Position numbers and translations under genes: made by a program. From Sindora glabra (lineage: Eukaryota; Streptophyta; Magnoliopsida; Fabales; Fabaceae): DNA of 64,000 bases. Positions 12,101 to 24,001 of this stretch are shown here, in pieces. The DNA is taken from NCBI GenBank assembly GCA_020226215.1, contig CM035234.1, positions 49,293,275-49,357,274 on the forward strand, in the 5' to 3' direction. The notes beneath the pieces are model-generated. The model saw only the letters and a list, made by a program, of their open reading frames with translations. It ran no database searches and was not told where the DNA came from. How positions within the stretch are numbered: the first letter of the stretch is position 1; each line of letters starts with the position of its first letter.

Positions 12101-14589
12101 ATTGGTGAAGGTATAAGGCAAATCTTGAAGGGATAAGAATGGCATAAAGATGATTTGGGAGTCAAATGGAGGTTTATTGCTTTCTTTGTATTATTATTTA
12201 TTGCTTCCATGATATTTTAGTGTGTTACATTCTTGTAGGATGAATATGTTAGTGTATACGTATGAAATTATAAGCAATATTGACCATTTTTTGTGGAAAT
12301 ATGATGTGAATGGTGTGGAATATCTTGTTTGAAAGTCTTTATGGCTATATGATTGCGAAAGGCTTCCTTATGCATATGTTTGTATAAATTCATTATTATG
12401 GTTGCAAAGCTTTTATGGATTCATTGATGATTTCATAGCCAAACAAGATTAGCAATTTGAAATAAATAAAGATAAAGGTACAAGGTAAGTAAGCTCAATA
12501 CTATTGGCTAATAACTTTAGCAAGTGAACTAGTTTCCTTAATCGCATTATTTTTCAGCCCTTAATTATTTTATGGTCTTAATTATCATTATTAAATTTTA
12601 GTAGAAATACGCTCACTGAATTCTCATAACTCATTTCTTTATTTTTCAATATTTTCAAGGCATAGTTAAATTAGCAAGCCATGTTGCTCTGATCAAGATC
12701 AAATACACCATATCAAGAGAATATGACACTTGCAAAAAAGTTTGAGTGTATTCATGTCTATGGAGGTGTTATGTTAATCTTGTTTATTTTTATGCATGAT
12801 CTTTGGCATTTTTATTGCTTAAATCACATACTTTATATTTTAAGGTGTGTGATCCTTTTGAAGTGTTCAGAAATAGATGAAACTTTATCCGTTTAATTTT
12901 AAAAATAATAACAAATGCTATCTTTAATAGAAATAAAGAAATTTTGTTGAGTTATAGTCTCCATTGTAAAAAATCTAAGGCTGGGGGGAAGTCAAAGTAA
13001 CCTCCTATGTTGATCATATGCCTGAAATTAGGATGTGACATTGCTTGAGAATTTTGGTGCCAAGGTAAGTGTTAAGCCAATTGGAATAATATTACATGAT
13101 TGTCTATCAATATATTTCATATTTAAATTTGAAAATCATTTATTATTTTACAAATAAGGCATGATTACATATGAAATATTGCATTAGATGTGTGTTGGAA
13201 AATACATTTCACATTGGAAGTTGAAAATCATTTACTATTTTGAAAACAAGGCATGATTATATAAAAAATATTGCATTAGATGTGTGTTGGGAAAGGCAGG
13301 TAGGCTTTTACTCATAGCAACTTTCTATGTCGGTCACATATCTTGGGGACGGGTTATCACATTTAGTGAGGAATTCAAAGCAAAATAATTTTTTTCTATA
13401 TTAGACCTTATTGATAACATATGATTATAATACTCTAAGGGAAGAGACAATTTATTAGTAGTGGAAATAAAAAAGATATAGTTACGAATATTGAAGATGT
13501 ACCTCTTTGTTCATTAAGGATACCTCTAGTTAATCATAAAGGCAATTTAGAAGAGTTTTATATTCAAAAATATCATGATGAATGTATATAGGTTGACAAT
13601 TCTTCCAAATAAATTTTCTACCATAAGTTCAAGATATTAATGTCCTTATTTTTTATATTTATGCTTACATACATAATTGCTTACTTGTTAGTTTGTATTT
13701 TGTTAATTAAAAATATTTAATTAATGTAGGTCTCATGTGTGAGATATGCATCAACAACAAATATACTCAAACAAAGAAATATATATGACAAATTAGGAGG
13801 TAATTTTATTTTCATCAATAGACATTTTCTTTGTTATTGTTATAGTTACAAATTGTAATGTACTTATTTTTTCCACTATAGTTTGTAATGGTCTACCTAT
13901 ATGCAAACATTCAATAGTGCAAGTTTTGAGGTATTATTTAATTCCATATCCAAATTGTATGGAATTAACATAATAGAAAATGTGACTTCTATCTCCATTG
14001 AGTTATTATATATTGCATTTGTTGAATATGGGATTATCTACTATAATACAAAATTATACATTACTTTTTATTTTATTTGTGGTGTTTATATATGTACTTT
14101 AAAATTGAAGTATTGTGTTTCATTTAGAGGTCCTATATGTATTTAAGATTGGGAGTAGTGAAATAAGAAATGTTTTGAAATGCTATATAGAAGAGAACAA
14201 GGTGGGTGTTCAAAGTGCAACATATTTTTTTAGGGTAAGGGAGGAGGGGTAGGGAAGGGAATGAAAGGTCATACAACATCAATTGTTTAACAAAATTAAC
14301 GTAATATATAAATCATTCCATATTAGGTGTTAAAAGAAATTGTCATTGAAAATCAATTTTTATTGGTTACTTTATAACAATCAACATCTTGTATGACCTA
14401 CATAAAAAGAATGATAGTTTAATTGATGGAGGAACTAACATTATTTTATTATTTCACGTTGATTACACAACGAATATCATAATATATTTATAATGACACT
14501 TAATAAGAAATTTCTTGAAAATCAATGTGTATACTTCTAAAAAGTTGTCATTTATCGATGAGTTTAGAGTAATGTCATAACCATATCCA
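9141..14589. other. AT-rich non-genic region with possible LTR debris
   Basis: No gene is supported. Parts of 9.6-11.8 kb, for example the CCCATAGTGGGATATCAGAG segment near 10362, and of 12.2-13.4 kb have the texture of degenerate LTRs, but no paired LTR or polymerase sequence was found. A fragment near 13460-13590 can be read on the + strand as EDVPLCSLRIPLVNHKGNLE, but I cannot assign it to a family. Confidence 0.4.
13113..13292. repeat. 92-bp tandem duplication, two diverged copies
   Basis: The words GAAAATCATTTA, AAGGCATGATTA and ATTGCATTAGATGTGTGTTG occur in the same order in two adjacent units about 92 bp apart, for example GAAAATCATT at 13131 and GAAAATCATT at 13223. Confidence 0.85.
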
Positions 14590-15449
14590 TTATAGTTTGA
14601 CCAATGTTCACCACAATTAACTATTGTTGACCATCACTAATTATTTATGCCCACGACTATTAATTATGGCTAATGGTCATCCATCATTGCTAACTATTGA
14701 CTATCTATTATTATTAATTATTATTTATTATTATTAATCATCGTTTATCATCACCTTCCAACTATTACAGTCGACCATCATTTACCAACATTGATTGACC
14801 AACTTTCTATCGTTAATTATTCAATTTTTATCGAGGCCATTTCTCTTTTCGGTAACATCTAGTGAAACCATTTTTAAAAATACTAAACACAATATCATTC
14901 ATAAAGATGGTGACTCCTAAATATATCAAAATTTGTAATTAGTACTATTAATTTCTTATTTTTACTTTTTTTATAATTATCAATTTTCCTATTCACTCAT
15001 AACACCAAAATCAATGGCGGAAAAATACATCTAAAAAGAAAATATAAGATTTAACAATTCATTTTAGTAACTTTCATTTATTTTCATATTATAAGTGAAT
15101 AGATGGATAAATAATTATAATAAAAATAAAAATAAGTGTATAGTAATGCTAGTTATAAAATTTGAGGGATTTGATAGTTACCATTTTTATAAATGAAGGA
15201 CTAATAATCTAAACATTTTTTTTACTAAATTTATCTATAATATTCTTAAAAATATATAAATTAAACAATGTATAATATTATAATAATTTTAAAAGTTTTT
15301 TTTAACTATAATATGACACTTTTGGAATCACACATCCTTAAAACTGAAATCCTTACAAATGTTATGATTCACATAAATGTATCATTCTGTCTGCATGTCC
15401 CTCCTTAATTTCCTACTCCGGTATCCTCACAAACAAGGAATGGCTTCCG

Positions 15450-15480
15450 GGTTAACCGGGACCATAACCTTTATATCATA
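15450..15480 (+). promoter_or_regulatory. Possible core promoter of the trihelix gene: GT-box palindrome and TATA-like element
   Basis: GGTTAACC (15450-15457) is a perfect palindrome containing GGTTAA, the classical GT-element bound by trihelix proteins, on both strands. A TATA-like TTATATCATA follows at 15471-15480, about 220 bp before the start codon. The position suits a core promoter, but the transcription start is not visible. In the decayed copy the TATA region is still recognisable (near 3774) while the GT palindrome is lost. Autoregulation by the encoded factor is only an inference. Confidence 0.35.
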
Positions 15481-15696
15481 AGCCGGACTCCGGGTCCATG
15501 AACGTCAACTACCATTGTACCGCAGCATAACAACTACCTTTACCACCGCATAACCACAACCACCATCCCCGCCACGACCACAACCACTGCCATTATCACA
15601 ACCACCTTCACCAAATGTAAACCAAACCAGATTCCCGTCTTCCCAAGTCGTCTTTACATAAGCCAAATTCCACTTCTTTTCGTAGCACAACCATCA

Positions 15697-16620
15697 ATGG
15701 CTTCGCCACCCTTACCCAAGCTCTTCTCCCAAATTACGGCCGCCGCCGCCTCCTTCGCCGCTGCTGCTTCTGCTTCTGCCTCTCCCCCCTTGAAATCCCA
15801 ATCTATCCCATGGACCCACGAAGAAACAGTCAACCTTATCCAGGCTTACAAAGAGAAATGGTACTCCCTCAAGCGCGGTCAGTTAAGGGCTAATCAATGG
15901 GAAGAGGTGGCCGTCACCGTCGCTGCCCGCTGCGGCTATGACTATAATGAGCCTTCCAAGTCATCCGTCCAATGCCGCCACAAGATGGAGAAACTCCGCC
16001 AGCGCTATCGTTCGGAGAAGCAGCGTCTTGCTGGTTCTGGCGGCAGCGTTTGTGCTTGGCAGTACTTTGATCTCATGGACCAATTGGATCGTGGCCCTAT
16101 GCCGATTTCTTCTGCTCAACCACTTGCTTCTTTGATGCCGCCCCCGTTGACTTACGGCGGTGAAGATGAAGATGATGATAAAGAGGATGAACAAGTTGGT
16201 AGTCCTCAGAGAGAGAACTTTATGAAATCAAGGAGTGTGAACTACATTCAGAACCCGCGACCTAAAGCTAAATATGGAGGAATTTCAGTCTTTCCCCAAG
16301 ACCCGGTTGCAAAAAGGCAGTGGATGCCGGCAGAAGAGAAGGAGGAGGATGACGGTGATGATGATGAAGTGGAGGATGAGGTTGTGGTGAATGAAAGAGG
16401 TTTGGTTTCAGAGTTGGCTGCGGAGATGAAGGCTTTTGCAGAAAGGTTAATTGGGATGGAGAGTTTGAAGATGGAGATGATGAAGGAAACTGAGAGGTGT
16501 AGGTTGGAGATGGAGAATAAGCGAATTCAGATGATTCTACAATCGCAGCAGAGGATTGTCGAATCAATTGGAAGGGCATTTGGGTCTTCCAAGAGGATGA
16601 AGATGAGTCAAGATTTATGA
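15697..16620 (+). CDS. Trihelix (Myb/SANT-like) transcription factor, SIP1-type
   Basis: A 307-aa protein from one intronless frame, presumably nuclear and DNA-binding. After an Ala/Ser-rich N-terminus (residues 1-36) comes a trihelix domain at about 37-127. Its three helices carry the spaced aromatics Trp39, Trp55 and Trp68, then a basic third helix around CRHKMEKLRQRYRSEK (93-108), and the fourth-helix WQYFDLM block at 121-127. Two acidic runs follow (about 156-164 and 217-230), then a charged helix likely to form a coiled coil (about 233-297), ending in a basic KRMKM tail. This is the layout of the SIP1 clade, which includes ASIL and ENAP proteins that act mostly as repressors or chromatin-linked regulators; the target genes here are unknown. 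The first ATG is kept because the Ala-rich leader is typical and the decayed copy at 4020 preserves the same start. The local GC content is well above that of the flanks. It converges with EAF1. Confidence 0.93.
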   Translation: MASPPLPKLFSQITAAAASFAAAASASASPPLKSQSIPWTHEETVNLIQAYKEKWYSLKRGQLRANQWEEVAVTVAARCGYDYNEPSKSSVQCRHKMEKLRQRYRSEKQRLAGSGGSVCAWQYFDLMDQLDRGPMPISSAQPLASLMPPPLTYGGEDEDDDKEDEQVGSPQRENFMKSRSVNYIQNPRPKAKYGGISVFPQDPVAKRQWMPAEEKEEDDGDDDEVEDEVVVNERGLVSELAAEMKAFAERLIGMESLKMEMMKETERCRLEMENKRIQMILQSQQRIVESIGRAFGSSKRMKMSQDL

Positions 16621-19015
16621 AAGGTTATGTTTTCTTTTATTTTGTTCTTTGCATAGCATTGGAATTTTGTTCTTTCCGCTGTCTCAATGTTATAGGTGTA
16701 TTTTGTAGATATTTTTAGGGCTTAATAATTTTCAATGCTAGCTTAAGTTATTTCTTCTTTATTAGAATCCAATTTGCATGGCAAAGCATAGCTGCAATGG
16801 CAAATGTAATAACGAAAATAAAATCTGGTTGCAGACCATGCTGTGAGTTATTAATTTATTAGCATTATTAGTTTTTGTAATGCAACAGTTGAATTGTTTG
16901 TTCAGTCCTTGATGAAAGGAGGACAGTTTTTCTGCCTTTGCAGTAAGGCACAATCACAATTAAGTAACTGTTACTAAGGTGAATGACTCTCTCAAATGGC
17001 CGGAAAAAGAAACTAACAGGAAAAATCTTGCAAATGTATCATACTGTTTAATAAGGTAAATGACAGTACGTCACAATTTTGTTTTTTTGCTGTTATAATT
17101 AATTTATTAAGACAAATGAAGCAAAAGGATAAAATTACCTACCAAACACTTGTTGGTCCATATGCTGAATCACAATCCTGCAACTTTGTCTGGTGATATA
17201 CCATCCTCTGCTCATGACTTCTAATGTTCATAGCTAAATAGCCACAGTCCTGTAGATTCCAGAAATCTGTTTGAAGTTTCAGATATTTGTCATGTATTGG
17301 GACACTATCAATAATTGATCTGATCTGTTATTGGTCCATACACTAATGGAGGAGTCATTTTTATCTGTCTATGTCACAACCATTAATGAAGAATGTTGTA
17401 GGAGTTCATATTTTCTCAAGGCCCCACATCCTTATTGCAGTTCCTGGAAATACGTAGTTTTTTATGCAGAAAAAGGCTGTATAAAATACTGCTGTTGTGT
17501 TTTCCATAGGTAGACAGTGGTACTCACAAGCTTTCTAAGTACTCTAGAAATCATCTGGTATAAGGTATCAACACTCAAATTAGTCTTTCTAATATAACTT
17601 TGAATTACAGATGTACATATTTATTTATTTATTTATTTATTTATTTATTTTTTTAAATCCATCCTTCTGGTTTTTTCTCTTGTATGCTGTTCCATGATAT
17701 TCAGCCCTGCCCATCTTTCATCTAATGCCTTTCATGTCATTCTCTTATTTCGTGGTGTCTTCGTGATATGCAGTATCATTCTGTAGCTCAAATGTTGCAA
17801 TGTTCAGTCTTCTAAATGGTTTCATCTTGCAGCTTAGGATAATGACATCCAGATAAAATTAGGACATGCCAGAAAATTATTTTGGATATTTATGTTGAAA
17901 TAAAGGATGCTTGAAACTTTAGTGCAGCTCTTACATTAACGAATATCCAGATTTCAGAGCCAAGTTTCTGAATTTTCATTAGAATAAAGAAAAGAAATCG
18001 TTTTGTGGCTGCATTGAGGACTAATACTAGCACAATTTAAATAAATACAACTAATTAGGGTTTAGAGAAAAGGGAAAAATAGAATGTTTAGAGAGAATTG
18101 AAGAGAAAACTTTGAATATATTATTGAATGATATATTAGTTGAATACGAAAGGAAGACTTAGTCCTAATGCTTTGTTTATATAGAACTCCTAAGAAATAT
18201 AATGACTCTAATATTTAAATATTGGGTGTAAAATAAGTAAGCTCCAAACTCATAATAAAACCTAAAATTAATCAAAATCAAAGATAATTTCTTATAACAT
18301 AATTCTAATTCTAACCGAAACTATAGAAGTAGCTTGGGCCTTGGTTGCAGCAAGGACTGAGTGCAGATGTTCAACAAGAGATACAGTATGAGCCAAATGG
18401 GAATAAGGACTAAATGTTAAAACACCCTAACAATAAGAGAAAAATCCTCCCTGAAACTAAGTAGGTATCATCTATTTCAGAATTTGGATCCCCTAAATTT
18501 CCTCAGAAAATTGAGGGTATAAATTTAAGAAGAAACATGTAAAAATCTTTTTTGAGTCTCAATAAAAAAATTATGAATTTCAAAATAAAAAAATCATAAA
18601 ACTTGAGATACGCATATTGCGTCACGCCCAATGTGAGCCTCCTCACATAGGCCTGGGGCTCACATCACGTGGGCCCATGCCTCTTTGAGGAGCCTTTTAT
18701 CATATAATTACCATTTGATTTTAGAAAATGTACTATCTAAATTTATGAAAATTATTAACAAGCATATATGGGGCGTGAATTACTTTTATTGTGTCTCTAG
18801 CTGCACTCGATAAAAAAAATCATATTTTTATCTTTCTTAAATTGAAAGGAGTTGACATAAAAGTAAGGGAGGGGAACAAAATCGAAATATTTATGTATGT
18901 TACCCTGAAAAATCTGTGAAGGACGTCAAACTGCTGCAATTATCAAAATATATGTTACCCTGGGAGGTTTTTAGTGTAGTTATTTCAATAATAAATCGGA
19001 AAAAAAAATTTCAAT
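16621..19015 (+). other. Trihelix 3' UTR and downstream non-genic DNA
   Basis: The first few hundred bases after the stop look like 3' UTR, with moderate base composition and TTTTCTTTTATTTTG-type runs, but I cannot fix the polyadenylation site. No further coding exon is evident. Around 18040-18450 the sequence resembles LTR debris, with A-rich text followed by a GC-richer end near 18330. The GC-rich palindromic stretch GTGGGCCCATGC at 18669 stands out from its surroundings. Confidence 0.35.
17618..17656. repeat. (TTTA)n microsatellite
   Basis: About eight tandem TTTA units followed by a T run. Confidence 0.95.
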
Positions 19016-20090
19016 AGATGATACTGATAACAGCTTGAGACTGGCTATGATAGAATAAATCTTCTTTATTTTGACATGAGTGGAATTGCTATTCCGCTGC
19101 CAAAAAAAAATATTCATGGTGCGGTGTTCAGTATCTTAATGATGGCTTTCCTTGCAGTGCTAGGTATGAGCAGTTTTGTTGCAAAATTGGTAATGTTTTT
19201 TAAAATAATTATGAGTGAAAAATCTTTTATAATGACAAAAATACTAATTACTTTTGTAATGTTCATTAGAATGATATTAATTCCTATATATTCATTATCT
19301 ATGTTACACTAGATATTCTATGAATACACGAAGTGTTCAATAATATGTTAGGGAGCTTGACAACCCCATTGTTTTTCTGCCATTATGACTTTACATTGTG
19401 ATTAAAGTTATGCATCAATACACGAAAAAACGTTTTAATCAACAGTACTCTTGTAACTTTTTATATAAAATCTTACAACTTCTTTTAAAAATTTTTAACA
19501 ATTTTTTCATAAATATTTAAAAATTATAAAAAAATTTTGTTGTAAATTTGAATGATGGGGTGATAACTCTTTTATGTATTTGTTGCCCATAAATTCCATA
19601 CACACTTGGATATTTTTATGAGAAAATTGCAAATTTCATAAATTTTATGCTAAATTTTTATAAGAACTCACTACTTTTTATAAGGAGATACAATAGCAAA
19701 AGCCGTATGTATAACCTATGTAAGATGTGATACATGATTTCTTACTACAACTTTTCATAAACTCTTACCTTATAATGGATGAAATATTTAGTAAATATTA
19801 AGGATTTTAAAATTTTGTATTGAAAATGAATAATTTTGCTTAGTTGTTATTGATAAAAAATGATAGTTAATATAGTGTTTCAAGAGTAAATATGAAATTT
19901 ATAAAATAATATTTATTTTAGTTGAATTTAAAATGTCAAATTTGATAATTTAAATTCTTCAATTATAATACTTAAATAATTCATAAGTTCTATCTATTTA
20001 TTATTAAACAAAATATTTTATTCTATAAAACTTAAATTGCTTGATAATTGAATTATTAATTTCAATTTCTAAATCCAACTAACATTATGG

Positions 20091-20395
20091 TATTTGGGAG
20101 TTAGAAGAGGAAGGAAAAGGAAGAAAACAAAGGGAATGGAAAGTAAGGAAAGAGAAGAAGATGGATGATTAAGAGATGGCTCCTCATCTCTCGTTTGAAT
20201 GTTTAAAAAAAATTTCAAAATTTTGAATAACAAAACAACGTAAGTAACAAAAGTTGTCAGAGAACTTCAAAAAACAGATCATAAACTCCAATTCCTTCTT
20301 TAGATGCCCTTCTGATTCAAACTTGTGAATAAAGAGAACGTGATGATATAACTTTCTTCATTCTTTTCTTTCCCTCCATTTTTGCCACCCAAACA
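20091..20395. mobile_element. Possible MITE with imperfect purine-rich terminal inverted repeats
   Basis: The left end TATTTGGGAGTTAGAAGAGG resembles the reverse complement of the right end (TGTTTGGGTGGCAAAAATGG), and both continue into purine-rich text. The internal sequence has no coding capacity. CATTATGG just left of the element and CATTATAG about 15 bp beyond the right end may be an 8-bp target duplication if the true end lies further right. The match is imperfect and the purine bias inflates apparent similarity. Confidence 0.4.
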
Positions 20396-21050
20396 AAGAA
20401 GGTGATGACATTATAGTTTTGGTCAAACATTATGTTCCATGCTACCCCATACTACCTGAAGAAATGAAGATTATGTCATATTTATATAGAGATGAACAGT
20501 CTTGAAGCAGGCTATCATGATATCCCTATGTTTTCCCTGGCATGATCTGGGAAATTCCTCACTAATGCTTCTAGGTTTATGTGCATATACTATCACCGCG
20601 TTGCATTATTTCTGTGGCTTTCACTGTAAGAGTAGCAATTTAAAGTGTGTTTGGAGTTTTATTTTTCCTCTTACCACTTGCTTTTTCGAAGATTGGTTCT
20701 TGTTTGATCTTTTTAAATTAGTGTTGACTTTCTACTTTGACATTGGCTGTGCTTATTATGCAGAGTATTTGATAAACTCTACTTCTTGTTTGTTCTGGTC
20801 ATGTTCTTCAGCTAGTAGTCAATTTATCATTAATAGATATGAATATTGTAATTTTTTTTTTAATCAAACGACCCCTTTGTATAAATTAATTTCATTCTTC
20901 TCTTCTCCTGAAATTTATTCTAAAATGTCAATTTTCTCTTTTATCAAATTAATAGGTGATAATGGAGTGGCATCTTGTTAATATATTTTATCAATTGATA
21001 AATATGAGGATTAGGTTCAAATTCCTTTCCTGTCATTTTTCTTCCCTCTT
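20396..21050. other. Non-genic region with one low-complexity open frame
   Basis: An open frame of 159 codons lies at 20502-20981 (+). Its product is rich in Phe, Cys and Ser with no recognisable domain and no coding-like composition. I treat it as chance. Confidence 0.4.
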
Positions 21051-21059
21051 TTTTTGCTT

Positions 21060-21285
21060 TACCTTTTACGAATAGTTCTTAATGCCGCATCTCTCCCAAG
21101 ACCGGGACTCTTTATCATGACTTTTTGCTTGTTGCATACATTGATGATTGATCCCATACTATCCGAATAGCATTTCTTGCTGTGGTTTGAACGGCAAAGG
21201 GTGTCCCCTTTCTTGTACCCCATCCATGATAGTAGGTACCTCCACAAAGAAACCATCAAAATAAGGATGACATTTTTCAAAATTC
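21060..21285 (-). pseudogene. rps11: Fragment resembling ribosomal protein S11 of plastid type (rps11)
   Basis: Read on the - strand across a frameshift, this gives first GTRKGTPFAVQTTARNAIR (up from 21219) and then VMIKSPGLGRDAALRTIRK (to about 21067). These match the central and C-terminal core of uS11, in particular the GTPFAAQTAAGNAIR and VMIKGPGLGRDAALRAIRR blocks of plastid rps11. The end is cut by a stop just after RTIRKR and the N-terminal half is not recognisable. I infer an old nuclear insertion of plastid DNA. A decayed nuclear gene for an organellar S11 is the alternative. Confidence 0.78.
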
Positions 21286-21299
21286 CGGGTAAAAAAATT

Positions 21300-22925
21300 A
21301 GCATTAAGAAGTAATAATTGGTGACATGTCATCAAACACTGAAGAATAAATTTCGAAATGGAATTAGTTTATCCAAAGAAGCAGTGTTGTTAAAAAGCCT
21401 ATAGTATTGAGCTTCTGATTGTTTGAAGTTCTTAGAAGATCTACATTTCGAATTTAGGATTTCTACTTGTAAAGGGAAAATTGATCTTTCTTTGGCAATT
21501 ATTCTTGATTTTAATTGAGGAAACAATTATCTTACTTAAACAAAAAAAACAATAAATAATTATGTTTACCTTTGTCTCATGTATTTTACTTTTCTTAATG
21601 TCTTGCCAAGCCATGAAGAAGAGCAAAATGCGAAAAAAAAAAAAAAAGAAGAAGAAGCTCATTTTAACTTGGGATGATTAGATTTTGTCCTATCATTGTT
21701 ATATAATTTATAAATTTGAATTTGAAGTGTAAAATTGTATAAAATCTTAAGAAATTATTATTATTGTTCTCTTAGTTAATTATTCGAGTTTTTTTTAAGT
21801 CATAATAATATTATAATCATTAATTATATATAATATAAATATTATGTATAAAAAATAACTTGATTGACTAATATTAAATGATTACATGATGCTTGCTTAC
21901 AAATTTTACGAAGAAATCATGTCGTTAACAATAAATGTTGATTTTAAGAGTTTGGATGATTTACAATTTTAATTCAAAGTTTCAAAAACTGATATGAGCA
22001 AAATTCAAATACCTCAAATTAACAGGGGGTGTTTGAAGTTTTTTTTTTAATTGTATTTTTCCTTTGACTATTATTAAAATTGTTTACTCTCAAACTACTT
22101 CCAAGACAATTATGTGTGCAAATAAATTAAGTCAAGTTAGATTTTATTTTAAATAAGTTAAATTTACTTAAAAAATTATATAAAAATTTAGGGGAGGATG
22201 CAAAAGGAAAAAAAAATCCTGTAACTTTAATTGGACTCTCTAACTTTGAATATTCGAAATTAAATTATCTAAAACGCAAAACCTTAAAACTAATATCTAT
22301 CATCTTATAAATTGACCGTATTATTTAATTATAAAATTTTTTAAACAAATATCGTAATATTTTGAATGCTGATCTACCAAGTTTTCTTTACATATAATTT
22401 ATTTGTTATAATTGAATATTAAAATTAAAATAGATATATAAAATTTTAGTCAAATACATCAAAACGAGATAAATTTATGTATGAAAATAGTGTAGTGAAT
22501 CAGCATTCAATAATATAATGATTATTATTTTAAAATTTCATGAAAATAACACAACTAAATAAAAAGGTTAATTAAATACATGATGAGTGTTATTTAATTT
22601 TATGATTTTATATAATTTAATACTTTAATCTTATAATTTTAAATTTAAAGAGGGTAAAATTTTATTTCAATCATTCCAAATTCGAGAATTTTTTTTCCAT
22701 TTTCACAAAATTTATAAATAAATTAAGGCATTGTCTACCGTACCATGTGTTGAAACAACCGGTGATATGGCCCATTTATTATCGTCCATATCTTTCCTTG
22801 CAAATTGTAACCATGGATTTGAGATAGGACGTGTGTGTCAAAAGATGAAATATGGGAAGTGGACACGAAAATTGATAATTTGGAAATCCACTCCCATACG
22901 TAGTATTTGTGGGGAAGACTACAGT
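21300..22925. other. AT-rich intergenic DNA, nothing recognised
   Basis: No gene or transposon protein is apparent. It contains an A run followed by AAG triplets at 21633-21657. The short open frames here are AT-rich and lack domain features. Confidence 0.4.
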
Positions 22926-22928
22926 GTC

Positions 22929-23056
22929 CTTAGAGGTTTCTAAATCCTGGGTATGTGACACAATTTCATTCATTGGATGAAATTGTCAAAGACTTAAGTA
23001 ATCTCATCCAATAAATGAGATTGTGCCACACCACCCAGAGTTTAGAAATCCTTGGA
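22929..23056. repeat. Long near-perfect hairpin (foldback), about 55-bp arms
   Basis: The left arm (22929-22985) and right arm (23000-23056) are inverted copies: GGTTTCTAAATCCTGGGTAT pairs with GGATTTCTAAACTCTGGGTG read on the other strand, followed by GTGACACAATTTCATTCATT against GTGGCACAATCTCATTTATT. Each arm also carries an internal short palindrome around ATTGGAT. The loop is about 15 bp. Weaker similarity extends outward to about 22905 and 23080. It could be a foldback MITE or a transcribed hairpin that feeds small-RNA production; sequence alone does not decide. Confidence 0.75.
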
Positions 23057-23059
23057 GTA

Positions 23060-24001
23060 CCTTAGAATTTCCCAGTATTTGTTATGGTTGCTCAATTATC
23101 AGCATTATCTTGCTCCGGCGTGAAATTATACATGTGGTACTTGACTTCCATGAAGTCAGCTTTAGTAATTATAAAGGATTAATTGATGAATACAGACACG
23201 CGCGCGCGCATGTCATATTAAAATTATAATTTTACTATCTTAAAATTATATATTAAAATATAAAAATAATATTAAATAATTTTTAATATTAAAATTAATA
23301 AATTTACATATTTAATATTTGTTAATATATTAAAAAAATTACAATAAAATTAAAAAAGTAATAAATAAAATTGTGTATGAAAATTATTATCATAAAACTT
23401 AAAAAATAGTAAAATAATAATTGTACAAAATAATTATAATAACTAAATTTTTATGACAAATGCTAACAATAGTCACTAGGGTTGTTATTAAGTATTAAAT
23501 ACGTATTTCTAATTAATCAAATTAAATATTTTATTTTTTGCTTTTTATTTTAGTAATATAATAAATTATAATATATTAAATGCTTTATGAAAATGGAAAT
23601 AAAATATTAAATATGATTCCATCATATATTATATTATTAAAAATAGTAATAAAATATTTAATTTAATTGGTTAGAACATATATTTAATGTTTAACAATAA
23701 TTTCAAAGTTGTTATTAACATTTTTCAATTTATATAAGAGAATTACTATAACTAAATAGATCATTTATTAATTAGAATAAAAAATATTGATATTACAATG
23801 TAATAAATTAGAAATTAAAAATAAAATAAAAATAAAAAGTTCATATATTTGTACAATTATTAAAAATTAAGATAGATAATATATTAATATAAAATAATAA
23901 ATTATGGTGTGATTAACTGATTAATTCCTAAATCAGCTTCTGCTATTTATTTTATTTTAAGTAAAACTTCATTAAAACTATCAAAGTAATAATCTAGACT
24001 T
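23060..24001. other. Very AT-rich intergenic DNA
   Basis: No gene seen. The only GC-rich feature is the alternating ACACGCGCGCGCGCATG tract at about 23195-23211. The remainder is almost entirely A/T. Confidence 0.45.

Noticed and set aside
15961..16579. Open frames on the - strand within the trihelix gene
   Set aside because: Antisense shadows of a clear coding exon.
20502..20981. 159-codon open frame on the + strand
   Set aside because: Product is Phe/Cys/Ser-rich, has no domain and reflects AT-rich pyrimidine text; no promoter or homologous family recognised.
21008..21035. GGTTCAAATTCC resembling a tRNA B box
   Set aside because: No matching A box, acceptor stem or anticodon arm at proper spacing.
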